Origin: Bacteroidales bacterium
GTDB lineage: Bacteria; Bacteroidota; Bacteroidia; Bacteroidales; UBA932
Length of the DNA stretch: 64,000 bases
Direction of reading: 5' to 3'
Assembly: GCA_017428325.1 (NCBI GenBank)
Contig: JAFRRA010000002.1
Span: forward strand, 124,001 to 188,000
Positions 42,420 through 50,579 of the stretch are shown here, piece after piece. How positions within the stretch are numbered: the first letter of the stretch is position 1; each line of letters begins with the position of its first letter. The notes beneath the pieces are model-generated. The model was not told the DNA's origin. It saw only the letters and a list, made by a program, of their open reading frames with translations, and did not search any database. The position numbers and the translations under genes are program-made.

Positions 42420-44006
42420 ATGGCATTGAATATCAAAGCAAGTGAAGTTTCCGACGTGTTGCGCAGGCAACTGGAAGGCATTCAGGACAAATTTGCCCTG
42501 GACGAGGTGGGTACAGTCCTTCAGGTAAGCGACGGAGTTGTAAGGATTTACGGTCTTCGCAACGCCGAGGCCAGCGAGCTTCTCGAATTTGAAAACGGAG
42601 AGATGGCCGTGGTGATGAACCTTGAGGAGGACAATGTGGGTGCAGTGCTTCTGGGACCTACAGACAACATCAAGGAAGGATTCACAGTACGAAGGACAAA
42701 GCGTATCGCTTCCATACGTGTGGGCGAGAGCATGCTCGGAAGAGTAATCAATCCTCTTGGCCAGCCGCTAGACGGCAAGGGAGAAGTAGGGGGAGAACTC
42801 TTTGAGATGCCGCTGGAAAGAAAGGCTCCGGGAGTTGTTTTCCGCCAGCCTGTTAACCAGCCGCTCCAGACAGGTATCAAGGCCATAGACTCCATGATTC
42901 CTATCGGAAGGGGCCAGAGGGAGCTCATAATCGGAGACCGCCAGACAGGAAAGACCGCCATTGCCATAGACACCATCATCAACCAGAAGAACGCGATGCG
43001 CAAGGGCAAGCCGGTTTACTGCATCTATGTGGCAGTGGGACAGAAAGGTTCTACCGTTGCGGCCCTGGTCGAGACATTGAGAAAGAGCGGGGCCATGGAC
43101 TACACGGTTGTGGTTTGCGCAACTGCCGCAGATCCTGCCGCCCTGCAGTATTTCGCTCCGTTTGCAGGAGCCGCCATCGGAGAGTATTTCAGGGATACGG
43201 GAAGGGATGCGCTGGTTGTATATGACGACCTCAGCAAGCAGGCTGTTTCTTACCGCGAGGTTTCCCTGATCCTCCGCCGTCCTTCAGGACGTGAGGCATA
43301 TCCTGGAGATATTTTCTACCTGCACTCAAGGCTTCTGGAAAGAGCAGCCAAGATAATTGACCAGCAGGAAGTTGCGGAGAAGATGAACGACCTTCCGGCA
43401 TCGCTTAAGGGAAAGGTCAAGGGAGGGGGTTCCCTTACGGCTCTCCCAATAATCGAGACCCAGGAGGGAGACGTTTCAGCATATATTCCGACAAACGTGA
43501 TTTCCATTACGGACGGTCAGATATTCCTGGATACCGATCTGTTCAACCAGGGCAACCGTCCTGCAATCAACGTGGGAATCTCCGTTTCCCGTGTGGGAGG
43601 TAACGCACAGATTAAGCCTATGAAGAAAGTTGCCGGAACCCTGAAGATAGACCAGGCCCAGTACCAGGAACTCGAGGCCTTCTCCAAGTTCGGCGGCGAG
43701 ATGGACAAGGTTACCGCGATGACCATAGACAAGGGAAGGAAGAACACCCGCCTTCTTATCCAGCCTCAATATTCCCCGATGCCTGTGGAGGAACAGGTTG
43801 CAATCCTTTACTGCGGAACGCACGGCCTGTTCAGGGATCTGGACATCAGCCAGATCCAGGCGTTCGAGAAGACCTTCATCAATTCGCTGAGGCTCAACCA
43901 TCAGGAAGACGTGCTTGACCTCCTTGCAAAGGGAGAGTTCAACGACGACATCACCTCCAAGATAGAGAAGACCGCCAAGATGACCCTCAACCAGTTTATA
44001 GCATAG
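42420..44006 (+). CDS. atpA: ATP synthase F1 alpha subunit
   Basis: A 528-residue non-catalytic nucleotide-binding subunit. [20 protein letters not shown] (N-terminal barrel), Walker [59 protein letters not shown] and [11 protein letters not shown]-like [12 protein letters not shown] are all present. Usual length. It is followed by atpG after four bases. Confidence 0.97.
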   Translation: MALNIKASEVSDVLRRQLEGIQDKFALDEVGTVLQVSDGVVRIYGLRNAEASELLEFENGEMAVVMNLEEDNVGAVLLGPTDNIKEGFTVRRTKRIASIRVGESMLGRVINPLGQPLDGKGEVGGELFEMPLERKAPGVVFRQPVNQPLQTGIKAIDSMIPIGRGQRELIIGDRQTGKTAIAIDTIINQKNAMRKGKPVYCIYVAVGQKGSTVAALVETLRKSGAMDYTVVVCATAADPAALQYFAPFAGAAIGEYFRDTGRDALVVYDDLSKQAVSYREVSLILRRPSGREAYPGDIFYLHSRLLERAAKIIDQQEVAEKMNDLPASLKGKVKGGGSLTALPIIETQEGDVSAYIPTNVISITDGQIFLDTDLFNQGNRPAINVGISVSRVGGNAQIKPMKKVAGTLKIDQAQYQELEAFSKFGGEMDKVTAMTIDKGRKNTRLLIQPQYSPMPVEEQVAILYCGTHGLFRDLDISQIQAFEKTFINSLRLNHQEDVLDLLAKGEFNDDITSKIEKTAKMTLNQFIA

Positions 44007-44010
44007 TATC

Positions 44011-44937
44011 ATGGCATCGCTGAAGGAGATAAAGTCAAGGATAGGTTCAGTAAAGGGAACAAGCAAGGTGACCTCTGCGATGAAGATGGTTTCCTCCGCC
44101 AAGCTTCACAAGGCGCAGGGAATGATCAACTCCATGCTGCCTTACCAGAAAAGCCTTGACGATATCGTGTCCAACTTCCTTTCAGGCGAGACTCCTTTCT
44201 ACTCTCCATATGTGCTCAAGGAGGAAGAAAAACCGTCTGCCGCCAACAGGGTTGCGGTTGTGGTCTTTTCTTCCAACTCTTCCCTGTGCGGAGCCTTCAA
44301 CTACAATATAATCAGGGAATTCATGTCTCTGGTCCTGGACCTTAAGGCAGAGATGATACCGGATGACAGGATAGATATCTATCCTGTGGGCAAGAAGGTT
44401 GAGGATGCAGTCAGGAAGATGGAGTTCAAGCCGGTTACATCACTTAAGACAGGGGAAGAGGAATTCTCTTTCCAGAGCCTGGCCGCAAAACCGGATTACA
44501 AGAAAATATTCGCCCTGGCTTCCCACATTATGGAGCAATATGCTTCGGGAGTCCTTTCAAGGGTTTATGTCATCTATCACCACTTCAAGTCCTCCGCAGT
44601 CCAGAAGGTGGAGAGGCTTTCTTACCTTCCTCTGGAAATATCTTCCTACAAAAAGGAGAAGAACGCCACCTCTGAAGGATGGCTGAATAATTACATCGTG
44701 GAGCCATCTGTCTCCCAGGTAATTGAATCGCTGATGCCTCAGCTGCTGAAGCAGAAACTCTATACCTGCCTGGCAGATTCCTACGCCAGTGAGCACGCTG
44801 CCCGTACAATTGCGATGCAGGTGGCAACGGACAATGCTGAAGACCTGATACAGGAGCTCACCATACTCTACAACAAGAGCCGTCAACAGGCAATTACCGC
44901 AGAATTGCTTGATATAATAGCCGGTAGTTCACAGTAG
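44011..44937 (+). CDS. atpG: ATP synthase F1 gamma subunit
   Basis: A 308-residue rotor. N-terminal LKEIKSRIGSVKGTSKVTSA then MKMVSSAKLHKAQ, and C-terminal ASEHAARTIAMQVATDNAED then LTILYNKSRQQAITAELLDI, form the coiled coil that turns in the alpha3beta3 hexamer. Last gene of the operon; the convergent MBL-fold gene ends 17 bases away. Confidence 0.96.
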   Translation: MASLKEIKSRIGSVKGTSKVTSAMKMVSSAKLHKAQGMINSMLPYQKSLDDIVSNFLSGETPFYSPYVLKEEEKPSAANRVAVVVFSSNSSLCGAFNYNIIREFMSLVLDLKAEMIPDDRIDIYPVGKKVEDAVRKMEFKPVTSLKTGEEEFSFQSLAAKPDYKKIFALASHIMEQYASGVLSRVYVIYHHFKSSAVQKVERLSYLPLEISSYKKEKNATSEGWLNNYIVEPSVSQVIESLMPQLLKQKLYTCLADSYASEHAARTIAMQVATDNAEDLIQELTILYNKSRQQAITAELLDIIAGSSQ

Positions 44938-44954
44938 TATCGCTGAGGACAGTC

Positions 44955-46013
44955 CTAGATATCTGCCATCTGTCCTATCTGCAGGACCATTAGGTTCTTG
45001 CCGGAATCTTCCGATGCATATTTCTCGTTGAGGCGAGGCTCGTACCAGTTGTGTGAAGAAAGCGCGAACTTGGAGTGATGGACCGTGACATAGCATTTCG
45101 CATCCAGGTCTTCCATAACCTTGTGGAGCTTTTCCGGCATTGTATGAATGAGCGCCCAGCGCGAGTTGTACTGCCCGTTTTCTATGAAAGCCAGGTCCAG
45201 ATCATATTTCTCGCCGATTTTCCTGAAGTGGGAACCGTATCCGCCGTCTCCGCCGATGAATATGCGCTTTTCTCCAACTTCCACAACAAAAGATGCCCAC
45301 AGTGTCCTGTTAAGGCGGAAGCCTCTTCCGGAAAAATGCCTTGCAGGAGTGCAGTGGAAAGTGATGTTATCCGTTTTAAAGGTTTCTCCCCAGTCTAGTT
45401 CAGTGATGCTTTCCGGCTTGTATCCCCAATATTCCAGATGCGAGCCGACGCCTAGCGGGGTTATGACTTTCCCCAGCTTGTGTTTCAGCCTCTTTGCAGC
45501 CGTGTAGTCCAGATGGTCATAGTGGTCGTGAGTATAAACCAGGTAATCGATTAAAGGGAAATCCTGCGGTTTGTAAATGGAGGTTCCCTTGAACGGCTTG
45601 TTTATGAAAGAAATCGGAGAACCGCTGAACAAAACGGGATCCACGAGTATGGTTTTTCCGTCTATTATAAGAAGGTAGGATGAATGTCCGAACCATATGA
45701 CCTTGCTTTGCTTTTCATTGATAGCCAGATTGATGGATTCAGTGTCAAGAGGGATCGCCTTAAGGGGCTTTTCCGGTTTCAGGCCTTTTTTGCTGCCCAC
45801 CAGAATATTCCACACTATGGAGAGGTTGCTCTGTTTCTTCTTAGAATCGGTCAGCAGCTTTGTGGGCTCTGGATTTACGAACCTGCGGTTTTTGAAATGC
45901 GGACTCTGACGGAATCTTTCCAGCCTCTTTCCGTGAGGAACCCTGCCCATGCTCACATAGTCAGTAAAGAACAGTGCCACGATGGTAAGTATTATTCCTA
46001 GAGCGATAAGCAT
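44955..46013 (-). CDS. MBL-fold metallohydrolase (NAPE-PLD/UlaG-like)
   Basis: A 352-residue protein with an N-terminal membrane anchor (LIALGIILTIVALFFTDYV). The metallo-beta-lactamase fold has VIWFGHSSYLLIIDGKTILV, metal motif YTHDHYDHLDY (HxHxDH), HCTPARHFSGRGF, FIGGDGGYGSHFRKIG and CYVTVHHSKFALS. GHSS, HFSGR and GGDGGY are features of the NAPE-hydrolysing phospholipase D group. Lipid phosphodiesterase activity is possible, but the substrate is not known. Stands alone. Confidence 0.82.
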   Translation of the reverse strand: MLIALGIILTIVALFFTDYVSMGRVPHGKRLERFRQSPHFKNRRFVNPEPTKLLTDSKKKQSNLSIVWNILVGSKKGLKPEKPLKAIPLDTESINLAINEKQSKVIWFGHSSYLLIIDGKTILVDPVLFSGSPISFINKPFKGTSIYKPQDFPLIDYLVYTHDHYDHLDYTAAKRLKHKLGKVITPLGVGSHLEYWGYKPESITELDWGETFKTDNITFHCTPARHFSGRGFRLNRTLWASFVVEVGEKRIFIGGDGGYGSHFRKIGEKYDLDLAFIENGQYNSRWALIHTMPEKLHKVMEDLDAKCYVTVHHSKFALSSHNWYEPRLNEKYASEDSGKNLMVLQIGQMADI

Positions 46014-46091
46014 TCTTTTACTTTTTACGGTCCAAAGGTATCAAAATCTGCGCTATTATGTCTAACACAGTGTATTTTCTACGCAATTTCT

Positions 46092-46099
46092 TATATTTG
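46092..46099 (+). promoter_or_regulatory. -7 box of the NUDIX regulator gene
   Basis: TATATTTG is an exact TAnnTTTG match 18 bases before the ATG at 46118. This places transcription inside the longer open frame that begins at 46058 and supports the later start. No good TTTG at -33. Confidence 0.45.
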
Positions 46100-46117
46100 C
46101 ATAACAAACACACGATT

Positions 46118-46966
46118 ATGGCACACAGCGTTTTCAAGTATCGTACAGGTGAGGCATATCCTTATTGCTACAAATATCCTCAGGTAGGTCTGACTGCAGA
46201 TTGCGTAATTTTTTCATATGACGGGAAGGATCTTCTTGTCCTGTTGATAAAGAGAGGCATAGAGCCGTTCAAGGACAAGTGGGCCTTGCCAGGAGGTTTT
46301 GTAAAGCCTGAGGAGACAGCAGAACAGGGTGCCCGCCGTGAACTTCTTGAAGAGACGGGTCTTGAGGCTAACTACCTGGAACAGATAAAGGTGTTTTCAG
46401 ATCCCGACAGGGATCCAAGGCAGAGAGTTGTGACAGTTCCTTTCATAGCCCTTGTTAAACACAGTCCAGTAATGGGTGGAGACGATGCCGCAGAAGCACG
46501 ATGGTTCCCGATTGACCAAGTCCCGGATCTGGCTTTTGACCACAATCAGATACTTGCCGAGGCTCGGATAGCCCTGAAGCATTCCCTGTACTTCAATCCT
46601 GTGTCCTTTGACCTTCTTCCGCAGCAGTTCACTATGCCTCAGCTGCAGAGGCTGTACGAGCTCATACTTGGCCGAAAGTTCGACCGCCGCAATTTCGCCC
46701 GCAAGATGAACTCTCTGGGAGTTCTTGATTTCCAGGGTATTGAGGATGATAGAGATACAGCGGATTATTTGGAATGCATGGAATCTGCTCCAGATGCAGA
46801 AATCAATTTCTGCAAGTCTTTTCCAGAAAAAGAAACCACTGTTGACGAGGAAAAGAAATCAAGGCTCCGGAAAGACATTCCTTCCCGCAAGCCGTCCATC
46901 TTCTCCTTCAATTTCAAGAAATGGTCGGCTATGAAGAACGAATCGGATACTAATTTTGAATTCTAG
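46118..46966 (+). CDS. NrtR-like regulator: NUDIX domain plus winged helix
   Basis: A 282-residue protein. The NUDIX domain (about 20-150) has the full box GGFVKPEETAEQGARRELLE followed by ETGL. The following winged helix (about 165-225; TMPQLQRLYELILGRKFDRR, NFARKMNSLGVLDF) is that of NrtR proteins, which sense ADP-ribose-type ligands and repress NAD or sugar-use genes. The C-terminal 55 residues are acidic/basic and unlike known domains. Regulated genes cannot be told; CstA lies convergent, four bases away. Confidence 0.82.
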   Translation: MAHSVFKYRTGEAYPYCYKYPQVGLTADCVIFSYDGKDLLVLLIKRGIEPFKDKWALPGGFVKPEETAEQGARRELLEETGLEANYLEQIKVFSDPDRDPRQRVVTVPFIALVKHSPVMGGDDAAEARWFPIDQVPDLAFDHNQILAEARIALKHSLYFNPVSFDLLPQQFTMPQLQRLYELILGRKFDRRNFARKMNSLGVLDFQGIEDDRDTADYLECMESAPDAEINFCKSFPEKETTVDEEKKSRLRKDIPSRKPSIFSFNFKKWSAMKNESDTNFEF

Positions 46967-46970
46967 AAAC

Positions 46971-48440
46971 TCAGGCTAGTTCTCCCTTCTTGAGGACGTG
47001 GCGCATATGCAGCCATACGGCAACGGTGACCACTATTGTGGCGCATCCTGCCAGTATTGTTCCCAGGTTTCTCTCAAGTCCCATCATCTGTCCTGAAGTA
47101 AACAGGAAGTCCGTGCAGATGAACGTCATGAACATAGCCGGCAGCAGGGAGATCAGGTAATATGGCTTGCCGCTTAAAACCCTATAGCTTCTCAGATACA
47201 GGAATACCGTAATCGCCCAGAGGGTGAATACGGCAAGCGTCTGGTTCGCCCAGGCGAAATACCTCCACAGTATATCGTAGTTCATAAGGGTTATGGCATA
47301 GCCTATAGCGAACATCGGGATACAGATATAGAGCCTTTTCAGTATGCTCTTCTGTTCCATTCCCATAAAATCGGCGATGATGAGCCTTGAACTTCTGAAA
47401 GCCGTGTCTCCGGATGTGATAGGGGCGGCAACCACTCCAAGCAGTGCCAGTATCGCCCCGAATTTTCCAAGGGTGGTGTTGGTGATTTCATTCACTGCCC
47501 AGGATGCGTCGTTTCCGTGTTCTGCAAGCGCGGCGTTCAGTCCGGCAAGGGAATCTTCAACTCCGTTAAAGCCTCTGAAGAAGGCCATTGCGGCGGCTGC
47601 CCAGATCAGTGCGATAATGCTTTCGGAAATCATTGCGCCGTAGAATACGCTGCGGCTTTCCTTCCGGTCCTTAAGGCATCTTGCCATCATCGGACTCTGG
47701 GTTGCATGGAATCCCGATATCGCTCCGCAGGCAATCGTGATGAACATAGTCGGTATGATAGGGAAGCTTGCTGCGTTTGGCTTGGCGTTGGCGAAAGTTG
47801 TAAGGTCCGGAATCACCAGGTTTCCAGTAAACAGGACATACAGGATTCCAAGTGCCATGAATATCAGCGCTATGCCGAATATCGGATAAACGTTGCCGAT
47901 AATCTTGTCTATCGGAAGCAGGGTGGCAAGGATGTAGTATGCGAATACTATGTACAGCCACACGCTCTTATCCCAGCCAGTCATCGATGCAAGTATTCCG
48001 GCCGGCCCCAGCATGAATACGGCTCCGACCAGAATCATCATAACCACGGCAAAAAGTCTCATCACCTGCTTGGTGGTCATTCCCAGATATTTGCCTATGA
48101 TTTCAGGAAGGCTGGCCCCGTTGTGGTTGAGGCTCATCACTCCGGCAATGAAGTCATGCATTGCGCCCATGAAAATACCTCCCAGTGTTATCCAGAGGAA
48201 CGCTACCGGTCCATAGGTTGCTCCCAGCACCGCTCCGAAGATAGGTCCAAGACCTGCAATGTTCAGCAGCTGGATAAGGAAAGTCTTCCATCTTGGCATC
48301 GGAATGTAATCCACCCCGTCATACATTGTCTTTGACGGAACCTCCTTGTCCTTCTTGATTCCCAAAGTCCTTTCAAGGAACCATCCATATGTGAAATATG
48401 CAATTATCAATGCCGCCAGGCAAATAAGGAATGTAGTCAT
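46971..48440 (-). CDS. cstA: Carbon starvation protein A (peptide/pyruvate transporter)
   Basis: A 489-residue inner-membrane protein with about 13 helices. It has TMYDGVDYIPMPRWKTFLI, LNIAGLGPIFGAVLGATYGP, LGGIFMGAMHDFIAGVMSLN and ISGFHATQSPMMARCL, all typical of CstA, here of the shorter type (about 480-490 residues). CstA members import peptides or pyruvate on carbon limitation. Single gene; no start-codon conflict. Confidence 0.93.
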   Translation of the reverse strand: MTTFLICLAALIIAYFTYGWFLERTLGIKKDKEVPSKTMYDGVDYIPMPRWKTFLIQLLNIAGLGPIFGAVLGATYGPVAFLWITLGGIFMGAMHDFIAGVMSLNHNGASLPEIIGKYLGMTTKQVMRLFAVVMMILVGAVFMLGPAGILASMTGWDKSVWLYIVFAYYILATLLPIDKIIGNVYPIFGIALIFMALGILYVLFTGNLVIPDLTTFANAKPNAASFPIIPTMFITIACGAISGFHATQSPMMARCLKDRKESRSVFYGAMISESIIALIWAAAAMAFFRGFNGVEDSLAGLNAALAEHGNDASWAVNEITNTTLGKFGAILALLGVVAAPITSGDTAFRSSRLIIADFMGMEQKSILKRLYICIPMFAIGYAITLMNYDILWRYFAWANQTLAVFTLWAITVFLYLRSYRVLSGKPYYLISLLPAMFMTFICTDFLFTSGQMMGLERNLGTILAGCATIVVTVAVWLHMRHVLKKGELA

Positions 48441-48468
48441 ATATCAGTATTTATGATACTATTAAAAT

Positions 48469-49293
48469 TTACAATGCCAGTCTGAAACCAATAAAATATG
48501 CCCGGTCAACCGGATCGCTGTTTACCTCTCTGTAAGAGATGCGGCAGTACCAGGCAGTAGTTGAGCAGTCTCCGCCCCTGAAGACGTGATACTGTGGAGC
48601 ATCTCCATAATCTTTAGGTCCGGTCGGATTTGTCTGAGGCATGCTTGTGGGGTAATAACCCTGCATGTCAGCACACCACTCCCAGACATTTCCGCTCATG
48701 TCATAAATGCCCAGTTCGTTGGCAACCTTTGTCTTGACGGGATGTGTCTTGTCCCCGCTATTGTCTTTCAGCCATGCTGCACTGGAAAAAGAATCGCTTC
48801 CGCTGTACTTGTATCCGCGGGATTTGTTGCCGCCACGGGCTGCAAATTCCCATTGTGCTTCAGTCGGGAGCCTGAACTTTTTACCGGTAATTGTATTCAG
48901 CTTACTAATGAAACTTTTGCATTGGTTAAATCCAATCCTGTCCACAGGGTTTTTCTTATCATCCTGGAACCAGCTTGCATTAGTTCCCATTACAGCCTCC
49001 CATAACTCCTGGGTAACCTCAGTTTCCCCGATGTAATAACTGTCCAGTGTGACAGGGTGAACAGGTGTTTCTCTGCGATATGCCTCCATTTTGTCTGTAA
49101 CCCCTTGCTCTGGTGTCGCCCCCATGTCGAAAGTTCCTCCTTCAACACGTATCATATTGAAAGATACTCCGTTGGCTTCGATTGTAAGTATCGGGCTCTC
49201 CGGTGTTTTTTCCTTTTCCGTTCCGCTTTTGCCGCATCCTGAAGAAAAGATGGCAGCGGCAATGACGAAGCTTACGAAACAAATTTTATTCAT
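48469..49293 (-). CDS. Formylglycine-generating-enzyme-like (SUMF1) lipoprotein
   Basis: A 274-residue product with lipoprotein signal (IAAAIFSSGCGKSG). The FGE-sulfatase fold shows IRVEGGTFDMGATPEQGVTD, YIGETEVTQELWEAVMG, FRLPTEAQWEFAARGG, YDMSGNVWEWCADMQGYYP and HVFRGGDCSTTAWYCRISYR. Many Bacteroidota surface lipoproteins use this fold without sulfatase-maturing activity. The two active-site Cys of true FGEs are not clearly placed, so an enzymatic role is doubtful. It follows 28 bases before cstA on the same strand. Confidence 0.82.
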   Translation of the reverse strand: MNKICFVSFVIAAAIFSSGCGKSGTEKEKTPESPILTIEANGVSFNMIRVEGGTFDMGATPEQGVTDKMEAYRRETPVHPVTLDSYYIGETEVTQELWEAVMGTNASWFQDDKKNPVDRIGFNQCKSFISKLNTITGKKFRLPTEAQWEFAARGGNKSRGYKYSGSDSFSSAAWLKDNSGDKTHPVKTKVANELGIYDMSGNVWEWCADMQGYYPTSMPQTNPTGPKDYGDAPQYHVFRGGDCSTTAWYCRISYREVNSDPVDRAYFIGFRLAL

Positions 49294-49342
49294 ATACGGA
49301 TCAAGAATGGTTATTCCGATTTCAAAATTACAAATTCTTGCT

Positions 49343-49350
49343 TAAATTTG
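49343..49350 (+). promoter_or_regulatory. -7 box of the 49.4-kb lipoprotein gene
   Basis: TAAATTTG is an exact TAnnTTTG match 22 bases before the ATG at 49373, with TTTC in place of TTTG at the 19-base position (49320-49323). Confidence 0.45.
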
Positions 49351-49372
49351 AGAAATCAAAAGATTTAAGACT

Positions 49373-50176
49373 ATGAGAACCCCGATTATTATCCTTATTG
49401 CCGCAATGGCAATGATGTCCTGCAAAAACAGCCAGACTTCATCCAATGCTTCAGAAGGCCAGGCGGCGGATACCGTACAGGCTCCTAAGGCTGAGGCGGC
49501 ACCTGCAGAGAACAGCAGGTACAATCCAAACGATGCCCGCACATTTGGACTTGTAGGTCCGGTTCAGGAAGTCCGTTATTCAAAAGCCCTGCTTTCAACC
49601 ACAAGTACAGAAGAGCAGGGAGATCCTTGGTTTGAGTCCGATGAGCTTGAGCTTACGTTCGACGAATATGGCAGAGTTACCCTGGACGGCCTTCGTGGCT
49701 GCAAATATGTCTATGACGAGAACGGAAACTTCATCAAGGGCTTCTCAGACAAGACAGTGATGAAGCGTGACGAAACAGGCCGCATAGTATCTTATTCCAA
49801 CACCAATATAGAAGGTGTGGATGATTACTCAAAAATCAACTTTGACGAATATATAGGCAAACACTTTGAGTATGACGACCTTGGCAGAGTTGCAAAGGCA
49901 GAGTACTCTGGCTGGGAATGGTTGACGGAATATACCTACACATATTTCGGCGGCAATGTCTATCCAAGGACAGAAAAGTATGACAGCACCGCGGAGTCCC
50001 TTGTCATTGAAGGCACGGTAGAATATGAATACCTCAAGTATGACAATAACGGAAACTGGCTGGAAAGGAACTCGTACGTAAAGGAGACCACCCGCGACTG
50101 CGGTGGAGCGGGAGATCCGGAAACCATAGAATACAAATTTCTGGAGAGGCGCACTATCAAGTACTATCCAGAATAA
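49373..50176 (+). CDS. Lipoprotein with YD/RHS-like strand repeats, unknown
   Basis: A 267-residue product starting MRTPIIILIAAMAMMSCKNS (lipobox MMSC) and a low-complexity Ala/Glu linker (about 20-50). The rest holds repeated strand pairs with a Tyr/Asp pattern: LTFDEYGRVTLDGLRGCKYV, YDENGNFIKGFSDK, FEYDDLGRVAKAEYSG, YLKYDNNGNWLERNSYV. This recalls RHS/YD-type beta repeats. The function is unknown. A strong bidirectional terminator follows. Confidence 0.65.
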   Translation: MRTPIIILIAAMAMMSCKNSQTSSNASEGQAADTVQAPKAEAAPAENSRYNPNDARTFGLVGPVQEVRYSKALLSTTSTEEQGDPWFESDELELTFDEYGRVTLDGLRGCKYVYDENGNFIKGFSDKTVMKRDETGRIVSYSNTNIEGVDDYSKINFDEYIGKHFEYDDLGRVAKAEYSGWEWLTEYTYTYFGGNVYPRTEKYDSTAESLVIEGTVEYEYLKYDNNGNWLERNSYVKETTRDCGGAGDPETIEYKFLERRTIKYYPE

Positions 50177-50189
50177 TCTAATAAAAGAG

Positions 50190-50227
50190 AAAACCCAGGT
50201 GATTGAGACTCAATACACCTGGGTTTT
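50190..50227. terminator. Bidirectional intrinsic terminator
   Basis: AAAACCCAGGTG (50190-50201) and CACCTGGGTTTT (50216-50227) form a 12-bp stem; the loop holds a further small ATTG/CAAT pair. It ends both the lipoprotein transcript (plus) and the tRNA-Ser transcript (minus), lying 8 bases past the tRNA 3' end. Confidence 0.85.
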
Positions 50228-50234
50228 ATGTTAG

Positions 50235-50321
50235 CGGAGAGATAGGGATTCGAACCCTAGTGACGGTTACCCGCCAACCCGCCCTCCAAACGGGCGCTTT
50301 AGACCACTCAGCCATCTCTCC
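50235..50321 (-). tRNA. tRNA-Ser (anticodon GGA)
   Basis: An 87-base class II tRNA on the minus strand. GGAGAGA pairs with TCTCTCC, discriminator G, no encoded CCA. The anticodon stem is CCCGT/GCGGG and the loop TTGGAGG gives GGA at 50287-50285. A long variable arm and GGTTCGAATCC T arm are present. It reads UCC and UCU, so with the two tRNAs at 9.5 kb the window serves all four UCN codons. Confidence 0.95.
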
Positions 50322-50491
50322 TGAGGTTTGTTTGGGAGTGCGAATATAGTATATTTTTTGTTACGTTGTTACATTGTCGGCGAAAAAAGTTATTCCCAGT
50401 ATAAAATGCTGTCAATATGATGGTTGTGAATATTGTTTACAACTTGTTGATTTCTTTGCCTGCAATGATTTTTTGAGACGGGTTTAATTCT

Positions 50492-50534
50492 TACATTTGT
50501 GTTGCGCAATACCCCCCAAGGGCATTGCTTTTTT
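50492..50534 (+). promoter_or_regulatory. nrdD leader: -7 box and terminator-like hairpin
   Basis: The 258-base gap between the tRNA and nrdD has no gene. TACATTTG (50492-50499) is an exact -7 box, with TTTG 16 bases upstream (closer than usual). Just after it, GCAAT (50506-50510) pairs with ATTGC (50524-50528) and CCC (50512-50514) with GGG (50520-50522), followed by six T (50529-50534). The hairpin lies 45 bases before the nrdD ATG, in the place of an attenuator. Confidence 0.5.
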
Positions 50535-50579
50535 GCTCAAACCTGAATTTATAATATTGATATTTTTTTGTTGAACACT

